From an uncultured Clostridium sp. (lineage in GTDB: Bacteria > Bacillota > Clostridia > Clostridiales > Clostridiaceae), in the NCBI GenBank assembly GCA_934746785.1, contig CAKVFO010000183.1, positions 1-5,828 of the forward strand: 5,828 bases of DNA. The letters run 5' to 3'. Shown here piece by piece: positions 1 through 5,828 of this stretch. The position numbers and the translations under genes were made by a program. The notes below the pieces were generated by a model that saw only the letters and a program-made list of their open reading frames with translations, was not told the origin of the DNA and ran no database searches. The first letter of the stretch is position 1, and each line of letters opens with the position of its first letter.

Positions 1-1
1 G

Positions 2-40
2 TATATGAGTTTATATAGGAAGGTGGACAAATTAAGCTAA
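2..40 (+). CDS. 3' end of an upstream gene (partial), overlapping the YhgE/Pip start
   Basis: Only one plus-strand frame is open from the left edge. It reads YMSLYRKVDKLS and then TAA at 38-40. The last A of that stop is the first base of the next ATG, giving a TAATG overlap typical of translationally coupled operon genes. The fragment is too short to identify. YhgE/Pip genes often sit next to a second YhgE/Pip gene or a transporter gene, but nothing here shows which. A small chance remains that this frame is open by accident. Confidence 0.5.
   Translation, partial: YMSLYRKVDKLS
17..26 (+). promoter_or_regulatory. Ribosome binding site for the YhgE/Pip gene
   Basis: AGGAAGGTGG is a purine-rich Shine-Dalgarno-like stretch that lies inside the preceding reading frame. 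Its 3' end is 13 nt from the ATG at 40, longer than the usual 5-10 nt. Initiation may therefore rely partly on coupling through the TAATG overlap. Confidence 0.5.
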
Positions 41-2196
41 TGATAAAAAATAGTTTTAGAATTTATAAAAATGATTTAAAAAAGGTTTTTACAAATTATG
101 CTGCAATAATTATAATTTTTACTTTGGCTCTATTACCATCCTTTTATGCATGGTTTAACATAAAAGCATGCTGGGATCCTTATTCTGCTGAAGCAACAGG
201 GCAGATAAAAGTAGCAGTTGTAAATAAAGATACTGGTGCAGAACTTAATGGTAAAGAAATAAACCTTGGAGAACAGGTAGTTGATGAGCTTAAGAATAAC
301 AATACTTTAGGCTGGGTTTTTATGAGTGAAGAAGAAAGTATAGAAGCTTTAGAAAAAGGTAAAATATATGCTTCTATAGCTTTAGATGAGGAGTTTTCAA
401 AAGATATAACTTCTTTTATAACAAAAGATATAAAAAAGGGGAAAATAATTTATTCAGTAAATGAAAAGATTAATGCTATTGCCCCTAAAATAACTTCAAA
501 AGGAGCTACAGCAGTTCAAGATAAAGTTGATGCTGCAGTAGTTGAAACTGTAAGTAAGGTTGTTTTATCTGCAGCTCAGGAAGCAGGATATAAAATAAAG
601 GATGATATTATTCCAAAACTTCAAGAAGCAGAAAATATCTTAGTGGATATTTCAGGAAGGTTTGATGAAATAAATTCAACAGTAAATAATGCAGATACAT
701 CAGTTGATAAAATAAAGGAATTATTAGTTTCTGTACAAAAGGATATGCCTTTGATTAAAGATACCATAGCTAATACTCAAAATTTAACACAAAGTGTTGA
801 AAGTTTTATATCAAAGGCTAAGGAAGGATTAAATAATATAGCGCCAACAATTAAAGAAGATCTTAATATGGCTAATAGTATAAGCAGTGAAATTTCAAAG
901 TATGTTGACCTTATTATTGATGCTGTTAATAATAATTCAGCAGAACTTCCTAATATGATTGCTTCTCTTCATAGCAGACTTAATACATCAGAAAAGCTTT
1001 TAGATTCTGCTATTACTATTTTTAATAAGTTAAATGATATGTCTATAAATAAACAGCTTCAAAATGTTATAGACCAGCTAAACAGCTTAAAATCAGGAGT
1101 AGATAATGCATTAAATATTGTTTCTTCCTTTGAAGATTCCATAAATAATGGTCAGGGAATAGATTTAAGTTTGCTAGAAAATATAAAAAAATTAGCAGAT
1201 AATATGAATAATACTACTAGCAATATTTTAAATATATTTGATTCTGATATTGTAAGTCAGATTGATCAGATATGTGATGAAGCTTTTGTAGTAGCTCAAA
1301 ATGTTTTAGAAAGCTTAAAGGCAGCAGAAACAAAGTTCCCAGATGCAGATAATATAATAAATTCTGTTTTAGATATTCTTAATAAGAGCAGTACAGGTTT
1401 AGATTATCTTAAAGAAAACTTACCAAAGGCGGAAACAAGAATTCTAGAGCTTAGAGATAAGATGGCAGATGCTAATAATAATAGTGCTTTTAATGAGTTA
1501 ATAGATTTGCTTTTAAATGATGTTGAAGCAAGAGCACAATTTTTAGCAAGTCCTGTTGAAATAGTAGAAAATGATTTATATCCAATTAGTAACTATGGTA
1601 CTGCAATGAGTCCATTTTATAGTGTTTTATGTTTATGGGTAGGAACAACTCTTATGGTATCAATGCTAAGTGCAGAGGCTCATGGAGCTTATAGTCCACG
1701 AGAAATATATCTTGGAAAGCTTTATCTTTTTGTAACTGTAGGAATATTGCAGGGAGTAATTGTAGCATTAGGAGATTTGTATCTATTAAAGATTTATTGT
1801 GTTAATCCGTTAGTATTTTTCTTAGGACTTGTGTATTCAGCAATTGTTTTTACAACTATTGTTTATACCTTAGTATCAGTCTTTGGAAATATAGGAAAGG
1901 TTATAGCTATAATATTATTAGTATTGCAGGTTGCAGGTTCAGGAGGAACTTTCCCTATTCAGCTTACACCAAAGTTTTTCCAGATAATAAATCCTTATCT
2001 TCCTTTTACTTATGCAATTTCTATGGAAAGAGAAGCTATAGGAGGAATTGTTCAAGATGTTTTATATAGAGATATTGGAGTTTTGTCATTATATATTTTA
2101 GGTTCTCTAATAATAGGACTTCTTTTAAAGAAAATAGTTAATAAACGAGTTATAAAGTTTAGTGAAAAATTTAAAGAAAGTGGTCTTGGGGAGTAA
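40..2196 (+). CDS. YhgE/Pip family membrane protein
   Basis: This 718-residue protein has the YhgE/Pip architecture. A short basic N-terminus is followed by one membrane segment (about 19-37) running into the family hallmark LLPSFYAWFNIKACWDPY (31-48). Next comes a compact extracytoplasmic region with the typical VAVVNKDTGAELNG stretch. Residues about 180-500 are Asn/Ser/Lys-rich, predicted helical and partly coiled coil. The C-terminal membrane domain of the ABC-2 permease type starts near YPISNYGTAMSPFYS and has segments at about 527-545, 560-583, 590-615, 621-642 and 680-697, with a basic tail. Length is usual for the family (about 700-900). Members include the phage infection protein Pip of lactic acid bacteria and YhgE of Bacillus, and the family is related to the type VII secretion protein EsaA/YueB. 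Most members have no proven function; envelope export or stress roles are inferred. No type VII genes are visible here. The start at 40 is chosen because it overlaps the previous stop and the next Met is about 90 residues in. Confidence 0.93.
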   Translation: MIKNSFRIYKNDLKKVFTNYAAIIIIFTLALLPSFYAWFNIKACWDPYSAEATGQIKVAVVNKDTGAELNGKEINLGEQVVDELKNNNTLGWVFMSEEESIEALEKGKIYASIALDEEFSKDITSFITKDIKKGKIIYSVNEKINAIAPKITSKGATAVQDKVDAAVVETVSKVVLSAAQEAGYKIKDDIIPKLQEAENILVDISGRFDEINSTVNNADTSVDKIKELLVSVQKDMPLIKDTIANTQNLTQSVESFISKAKEGLNNIAPTIKEDLNMANSISSEISKYVDLIIDAVNNNSAELPNMIASLHSRLNTSEKLLDSAITIFNKLNDMSINKQLQNVIDQLNSLKSGVDNALNIVSSFEDSINNGQGIDLSLLENIKKLADNMNNTTSNILNIFDSDIVSQIDQICDEAFVVAQNVLESLKAAETKFPDADNIINSVLDILNKSSTGLDYLKENLPKAETRILELRDKMADANNNSAFNELIDLLLNDVEARAQFLASPVEIVENDLYPISNYGTAMSPFYSVLCLWVGTTLMVSMLSAEAHGAYSPREIYLGKLYLFVTVGILQGVIVALGDLYLLKIYCVNPLVFFLGLVYSAIVFTTIVYTLVSVFGNIGKVIAIILLVLQVAGSGGTFPIQLTPKFFQIINPYLPFTYAISMEREAIGGIVQDVLYRDIGVLSLYILGSLIIGLLLKKIVNKRVIKFSEKFKESGLGE

Positions 2197-2213
2197 TTTA
2201 AGATAAAAAAAAG

Positions 2214-2239
2214 ATGTTTTAAGGAAAAAAACATGTTTT
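2214..2239 (+). terminator. Weak Rho-independent terminator-like hairpin after the YhgE/Pip gene
   Basis: ATGTTTT (2214-2220) can pair with AAAACAT (2228-2234) around a 7-nt loop. An A-run precedes it (2205-2212) and TTTT follows (2236-2239). The stem has a single G-C pair and the T-tract is short, so termination would be inefficient. The position, 17 bp after the stop codon and just before the next promoter, is right for a terminator. The right arm also belongs to a separate perfect palindrome, AAAACATGTTTT (2228-2239), so the site could instead bind protein. Confidence 0.35.
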
Positions 2240-2251
2240 GTAAAAATATGG

Positions 2252-2260
2252 TGCTATAAT
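2252..2260 (+). promoter_or_regulatory. Extended -10 promoter for the secreted-protease unit
   Basis: TGCTATAAT is a consensus -10 hexamer (TATAAT, 2255-2260) with the TGn extension. No good -35 box lies at 16-18 bp spacing; the sequence there (about 2231-2238) is CATGTT-like. The extended -10 would compensate, as is known for vegetative sigma factor promoters in Gram-positives. The predicted start of transcription is near 2267, which leaves a leader of about 50 nt before the ATG at 2317. It is the only clear promoter before the M6 gene, so it probably serves both reading units. Confidence 0.65.
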
Positions 2261-2270
2261 AATTTTAAGC

Positions 2271-2287
2271 TAATTCAATTTGAATTA
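2271..2287. promoter_or_regulatory. 17-bp palindrome just downstream of the promoter, candidate operator
   Basis: TAATTCAATTTGAATTA is an inverted repeat with perfect 8-bp arms around one central base. It begins about 4 bp after the predicted transcription start, where a bound repressor would block the promoter. In the RNA the outer six bases of each arm could also pair around a 5-nt loop near the 5' end. AT-rich palindromes arise by chance in such DNA, and the cognate regulator is unknown. Confidence 0.4.
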
Positions 2288-2316
2288 AGTTTAATTATGG
2301 AATGGGGGATTTTTAT

Positions 2317-3591
2317 ATGAAAAGAGTACTAATTCTAATGCTGAGCACAGCTATAATTGCAAGTCAGTTTACACCTTTATTACAGGTTAAAGCTTCTGAT
2401 AATACAAGGGCAGCTGCAGTTTCAGCAGAGGTACAAAACAATTATGTAACAAGAGATCCTGTTTACAGTTTAAATGATACTTCAGTAAATAGGGCAGAAT
2501 CAGAACATTTCCAGATAATCTGGGGAAATAATGATAAGACTGGTACAGTAAATAGGGCATTAGTAGAAGGAAACCTTGAAAATCTTGAAAACATAAGAGA
2601 TTTCTATGTAAATGTTTTAGGTATGAATGATCCATCTACTTCAATGACTGGTAGAATAAGTGGAAATTACAAAACTAATCTTTATATTGCTAATACAGGT
2701 CTTAGCAAAATTTAAGATGACTGGGCTTATATGTCTGTAGATGAAGATGGATTTGGCTATATGGTTTTAGATCCAGGGGCATTAAGGGTTGACCCGCCAA
2801 GCTGGGTTGTGCCACATGAATTTGCACACGTGGTTGCGTACCATATGGGTGGTGGTACAGCTAATGGATGGTATGATGCATGGCCAATTTTATTGTATAT
2901 AACTGAAAATCCTGATAATATGCAGGGATTAGGCCTTGACCTTATGAAAAAAATACTAAAGGACAGCAGTACTGGTACTATGTTTGACAAAATAGAAAGA
3001 ATTTCAGGGACACCTTTAAAAGAAATTTTAGGAGGCTATTCTAAGAGAATGGTAACTTATGATTTCAAGAGACAGGACCGCTATAAAGTAAGATTAAACT
3101 ACTTGGAGTGATGGTTCAAATTCTTTAAATCTTACAGGAGATGAAAAGAAAGTTTACCTTGTAGTATGTGCAGCACCAGATACTATGAAGGATCTTGATA
3201 TTTTTGATACCAGCAATTCTGCTGCTAAATACTCTTATTCTATAAAGGTTAGTACAAGCAATAAAGAGGACAAGCCTATAGAAGAAAAAAAACCAGATAT
3301 TCCTTCAGAAGAGGTAAAGGGTAACTTTGAAGTAAGCACAAATGATTCAGCTTCTTCAGGTAATAGTTTAAATACAGCTTTGACTATTAAGGCTTTAGGA
3401 AATAAGGCTTATGATTTATCTAAATTAAAGGTTAGATATTACTTTACATCAGAAGGAGATATTGGTGCAAGAACTGCAAAGAAAGATTGGAGCAGTTTTG
3501 ATTTTACTAATGATTATTCCTATAAAAATGCAGAGGGAATAGTAATTTACTATGATGGAAAAATTGTAATGGTGTAGAACCTGAAGATTAA
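2317..3591 (+). pseudogene. Decayed gene for a secreted DUF6055-type zincin with C-terminal CBM3-like module
   Basis: The start at 2317 is preferred over the in-frame ATG at 2302 because GGGGGA (2304-2309) then lies 7 nt upstream as Shine-Dalgarno, and translation opens with a clean signal peptide (MKRVLILML...LLQVKA, cleavage likely after KA). The mature part resembles DUF6055 proteins: SEHFQIIWG, LENLENIRDFYVNVLG, LYIANTGL, then HEFAH at 2815-2829 as a zincin-type metal site. Later pieces are WPILLYITENPDNMQGLG, MVTYDFKRQDRYK and VYLVVCAAPDTMKDLDIFD. An acidic/proline linker (about 3263-3316) leads to a CBM3-like end. The frame is broken by TAA at 2713-2715, by a switch from frame 1 to frame 2 between about 3098 and 3108, and by a probable 1-nt loss near 3567. 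The pieces after HEFAH and inside the CBM3 look shortened relative to these families. No full-length product is possible. The intact ancestor was probably a secreted, cell-wall- or polysaccharide-binding protease; activity for DUF6055 is inferred from HExxH. Confidence 0.85.
3317..3591 (+). other. Remnant of a CBM3-like carbohydrate-binding module
   Basis: Within the pseudogene the sequence KGNFEVSTND...NTALTIKALGNKAYDLSKLKVRYYF matches the opening of family 3 carbohydrate-binding modules, which in scaffoldins reads roughly NSINPWFKIVNTGNTSIDLSKVKIRYYYT. The stretch KKDWSSFDFTNDYSYKN matches the later CBM3 stretch (KNDWSNYTQSNDYSFKS). The middle of the module, normally several dozen residues, is missing between TSEGD and GARTAKKDW. 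The end reads YYDGKIVMV-stop in the present frame. One added base after GTA at 3566-3568 would give GKIVNGVEPED and TAA at 3589-3591, matching the usual ending (NGVLVWGKEP). Domain identity is from remembered family consensus, not from a search. Confidence 0.75.
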
Positions 3592-3616
3592 GGAATATAA
3601 AAATAAAAGTATATTT

Positions 3617-3621
3617 AGGAG
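3617..3621 (+). promoter_or_regulatory. Ribosome binding site of the M6 protease gene
   Basis: AGGAG lies 11 nt before the ATG at 3633 and fixes that start. The 41-bp gap from the ancestral stop of the previous gene (3589-3591) holds only this site and a feeble AU-only inverted repeat, so read-through transcription is expected. Confidence 0.75.
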
Positions 3622-3632
3622 TTGAATAAAAA

Positions 3633-5828
3633 ATGAAAAACTTGAGAAAATATATTCTTATGATGGCAGCAGTGTCTTCAATTTGTGTAGGGACAAGCCT
3701 TAAGGCAGATGCAGCTGCTTATTATAAAAAGACTATGGAATTAAAACAGCCAGATGATTCTACTGTAAAGGTAAAGGTTACTGGAGATGAGTATTATTCT
3801 TCTATAGAAAGTATAGATGGTTATACTTTATGCAGAAATGATGAAGGCTGGATATGTTATGCAGATAAAGATGGTGATGATTTAAGTCCTTCAGAGGAAG
3901 TTTATACTGGTGATAGTTATAAAGATAATAGACCTCTTTGGCAAAAGATATTTAAAAATTCTTCAGATAGGGTCAAGCATTTAAGTGCTTCTAATGAAAC
4001 TATTGAGAAGGAAAGAGAAAAAAATAAGGAAGAGCTTAATGCAGCAAAGTCTGAAGAAAGTGAAAGCATAACTTTTAATAATTATGCTAATAAAGCAAAA
4101 TCCTCTTCTGTGGAAAAGATAAATGGGTTAACTCTTTTAATAGATTTCCCTGACGTAAAGAGCGATGTTCCAAAAGATGAAATAAGTGATTTTGTAAATA
4201 AGGAAGGTTATAATGGCTTTAGTAATAATGGTTCTGTAAGGGATTATTTTAATGATATTTCAGGAGGTGCAGTAGATTATACTAACACAGTTACTGAATT
4301 CTATACTGCTAAACATGAAAAATCTTATTATGATAATGTAAATTCTACTGACTATGGAAAAGCTTTAGAACTTGTAAGGGAAGCTTTAAACTGGCTTAGA
4401 TCATCAGGTTTTGATTTTTCTACTTTATCTGTAGATGAAAATGGTGAACCAAGAGCTGTTAATATTCTTTATGCAGGTAATGCAGATGCAGGATGGTCTA
4501 ATGGATTATGGCCTCACCAGGGATATATTCCAGAAGGATTTTATTCTAATGGAGTTAACATTCATAGATATGAATTAAGTAATATTGGAACTGATTTATC
4601 TTTAGATACTATGTGTCATGAAGATGGACATCTTTTATTTGGATTCCCAGATCTTTATGATTATAGCAATGCTTCAGGAGGATGTGGAACTTATAGTATA
4701 ATGTCTTATATTTCAGATGTTAAAAACCCAGCACCACCAGATCCATATTGTAGAAATATTATTACAGGATGGAACACTACAGTAGATTTGAATAGCATTA
4801 ATAATTCTAAGATAGAAGCAGATTCATCAGATAATGGAACTCAAAAGGTATATAAGTGGAGCAATAGTGCAAATCCTAAGGAATATTACTTAATAGAAAA
4901 CCTTGAAAGAAAGGGCAGATATAGAAGTATTCCAGATGATGGTTTAATAATATGGCATATAGATGAAAATGGGGAAAATTCAAGATATGAAGGGACAGCT
5001 TACAGACATTATCAAGTTGCAGTAGTACAAGCTGATAATAAGAGAGAAATTGAAAAGAATATTAATAGTGGTGGAGCAGGAGACCTTTTCTATGCAGGTT
5101 ATAAAGATACCTTCAATTATAGTACAAGCCCTAGTTCAAAATGGTGGAATGATACTGATTCTGGATTAAATATTTCTAACATTAGTGCAAAAGGAAACAT
5201 TATGACTTTTGTAGCAGGAAATCTTAATGATAATACTGGAGGCGGTACATCAGGTGGTTCAGTACAGGTACCAAGTGAAGATAAAGATGTAATTAACATT
5301 GCTTCAAAGGCTTCAGTTAGTACATCTTATTGTTCATCATGGGAAAGTATAGAAGCTTTAAATGATGGATATACTCCAGTAAACTCAAATGATAGAAATC
5401 ACAAGGTTTATGGAAACTGGCCAGAAACAGGAACTCAATGGGTTCAATATAACTTTTATGATAGTTACACTATTTCAAAATGTAGTTTATATTGGTTTAA
5501 AGATGGCGGCGGAATAGATGTACCTTCTTCATATAAAATAAAATATTGGGATGGATCAGCTTGGCAGGAAGTTAAAAATTCTAAGGGATATGGTTTATCA
5601 ACTAATAAATTTAATGAAACAACTTTTGATGCAGTTAATACTAATGCTATTAGAGTAGAGATGAATTCTAATGGTGATTATTCTACTGGAATTTTAGAGT
5701 GGCAGGTATATGGCAAACATGAGAATACTGTTAACTTAGCAGCTAATGCAACAGTTAGTACATCTTATTGTTCATCATGGGAAAGTATAGAAGCTTTAAA
5801 TGATGGATATACTCCAGTAAACTCAAAT
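3633..5828 (+). CDS. Secreted M6-family (immune inhibitor A-like) zinc metalloprotease with F5/8 type C modules, 3'-truncated by the window
   Basis: The frame is open for 732 codons to the window edge with no stop. Residues 1-27 form a signal peptide (MKNLRKYILMMAAVSS...KADA, cleavage near ADA-A). Residues about 34-160 are an M6-type propeptide: GDEYYSSIESIDGYTL and WICYADKDGDDL are hallmark stretches, then a charged linker. The catalytic domain (about 165-529) opens with GLTLLIDFPDV and includes GSVRDYFNDISGGAVDYTN and WPHQGYIP. Its zinc site is HEDGH (329-333, DNA 4617-4631), with catalytic Glu330, followed by LLFGFPDLYDY. YSIMSY around Met357 resembles a Met-turn, and IPDDGLIIWHID is also typical. 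A Gly/Ser-rich linker (530-552) leads to F5/8 type C modules: one complete (about 553-698, NIASKASVSTSY to GILEWQVYG) and one cut by the edge (from about 700). The catalytic residues look intact. The likely role is an extracellular protease tethered to glycans or glycoproteins. The substrate cannot be read from the sequence. It sits 41 bp after the decayed protease gene and probably shares its promoter. Confidence 0.92.
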   Translation, partial: MKNLRKYILMMAAVSSICVGTSLKADAAAYYKKTMELKQPDDSTVKVKVTGDEYYSSIESIDGYTLCRNDEGWICYADKDGDDLSPSEEVYTGDSYKDNRPLWQKIFKNSSDRVKHLSASNETIEKEREKNKEELNAAKSEESESITFNNYANKAKSSSVEKINGLTLLIDFPDVKSDVPKDEISDFVNKEGYNGFSNNGSVRDYFNDISGGAVDYTNTVTEFYTAKHEKSYYDNVNSTDYGKALELVREALNWLRSSGFDFSTLSVDENGEPRAVNILYAGNADAGWSNGLWPHQGYIPEGFYSNGVNIHRYELSNIGTDLSLDTMCHEDGHLLFGFPDLYDYSNASGGCGTYSIMSYISDVKNPAPPDPYCRNIITGWNTTVDLNSINNSKIEADSSDNGTQKVYKWSNSANPKEYYLIENLERKGRYRSIPDDGLIIWHIDENGENSRYEGTAYRHYQVAVVQADNKREIEKNINSGGAGDLFYAGYKDTFNYSTSPSSKWWNDTDSGLNISNISAKGNIMTFVAGNLNDNTGGGTSGGSVQVPSEDKDVINIASKASVSTSYCSSWESIEALNDGYTPVNSNDRNHKVYGNWPETGTQWVQYNFYDSYTISKCSLYWFKDGGGIDVPSSYKIKYWDGSAWQEVKNSKGYGLSTNKFNETTFDAVNTNAIRVEMNSNGDYSTGILEWQVYGKHENTVNLAANATVSTSYCSSWESIEALNDGYTPVNSN
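5289..5729 (+). other. First F5/8 type C (discoidin/CBM32-like) module of the M6 protease
   Basis: Residues 553-699 follow the pattern of this carbohydrate-binding fold: a start NIASKASVSTSY, then NDGYTPVNSND, YGNWPETGTQWVQYNF, SLYWFKDGGGIDVPSSYKIKYWDG, IRVEMNSNGDYSTGILEWQVYG. The variant with WFKDGGG and TGILEWQVYG is common at the ends of clostridial and Bacteroidetes glycosidases and proteases. It probably binds galactose-type or arabinose-type sugars, but the ligand cannot be read from sequence. Confidence 0.85.
5314..5390 (+). repeat. 77-bp direct repeat, copy 1 (start of F5/8C module 1)
   Basis: Identical base for base to 5752-5828, offset 438 bp (146 codons). It encodes VSTSYCSSWESIEALNDG and the following residues. 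Upstream of it the two modules diverge (NIASKAS versus NLAANAT). Identity at synonymous positions implies recent duplication or gene conversion. Confidence 0.95.
5752..5828 (+). repeat. 77-bp direct repeat, copy 2 (start of F5/8C module 2), cut by the window edge
   Basis: Second copy of the 5314-5390 repeat. It is still identical at the last base of the window, so the true repeat may extend further, up to a whole 438-bp module unit. Confidence 0.95.

Noticed and set aside
40..2196. YhgE/Pip gene as part of a type VII secretion locus (EsaA-like)
   Set aside because: No WXG100, EssB/EssC or LXG genes are visible; relatedness of the family alone does not support it.
2052..2234. Minus-strand ORF opposite the end of the YhgE/Pip gene
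   Set aside because: It is antisense to a clear coding region, and its product has no recognisable domain.
2238..2243. TTGTAA as a -35 box
   Set aside because: The spacing to TATAAT is only 11 bp, too short for a standard promoter; the extended -10 explains the site better.
2302..2304. Earlier ATG as the start of the DUF6055 gene
   Set aside because: It overlaps the only Shine-Dalgarno and would put MGDFY before a signal peptide that starts properly at 2317.
2387..2990. Minus-strand ORFs opposite the DUF6055 pseudogene (2387-2635 and 2757-2990)
   Set aside because: They mirror the codon pattern of the plus-strand gene and show no independent protein features.
2731..3111. Independent small metalloprotease gene starting at the ATG at 2731
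   Set aside because: There is no ribosome binding site in front of it, it lacks a signal peptide, and it continues the frame and homology of the preceding segment across the TAA.
3594..3615. AATATA/TATATT inverted repeat between the pseudogene and the M6 gene as a terminator
   Set aside because: The stem is six A-U pairs with no G-C and no T-tract, so it would not terminate transcription.
3681..3689. Lipoprotein signal (Cys18) in the M6 protease leader
   Set aside because: The residues before Cys are SSI, with Ile at -1, which does not fit a lipobox; a normal cleavage site ADA-A follows.
3855..3900. EF-hand or dockerin calcium loop at DKDGDDLSPSEE
   Set aside because: This stretch is part of the usual M6 propeptide (WxxYADxDGxL) and lacks the paired loop and helices of a dockerin.
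5117..5299. Minus-strand ORF of 60 codons within the M6 protease gene
   Set aside because: Its proline-rich product arises from the Gly/Ser linker read backwards; the plus frame is an intact protease.

Overview
The window comes from a low-GC, Gram-positive, Clostridium-like bacterium. The evidence is AT-rich DNA (roughly 30% GC by eye), AGA and TTA/ATA-heavy codon use, purine-rich Shine-Dalgarno sites, and signal peptides and protein families typical of clostridia. All recognisable genes are on the plus strand; I see no RNA genes, CRISPR arrays or insertion sequences.

Layout: (1) Bases 2-40 look like the last codons of an upstream gene whose stop overlaps the next start (TAATG). (2) Bases 40-2196 encode a complete YhgE/Pip-family membrane protein with one N-terminal membrane segment, a long helical extracytoplasmic region and a polytopic C-terminal membrane domain. 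(3) Bases 2197-2316 are an intergenic control region with a weak terminator-like hairpin, an extended -10 promoter and a 17-bp palindrome just after the predicted transcription start. (4) Bases 2317-3591 are a decayed gene for a secreted DUF6055-type zincin (HEFAH motif) with a C-terminal CBM3-like module. It carries an in-frame TAA, a frame switch near 3100, a probable 1-nt frameshift just before the stop, and signs of internal deletions. (5) From 3633 to the right edge an open frame encodes a secreted M6-family (immune inhibitor A-like) metalloprotease with an HEDGH zinc site, followed by one complete and one truncated F5/8 type C (discoidin-like) module. This gene has no stop in the window.

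The pseudogene and the M6 gene lie 41 bp apart with no clear terminator between them, so they were probably one transcription unit for secreted, glycan-binding metalloproteases. Only the M6 member still looks functional. The YhgE/Pip gene appears to belong to a separate operon upstream.

I did not find convincing evidence of a new biological system. The most useful observations are the multi-lesion decay of the DUF6055/CBM3 gene, the operator-like palindrome at its promoter, and a 77-bp exact repeat that runs to the right edge of the window.
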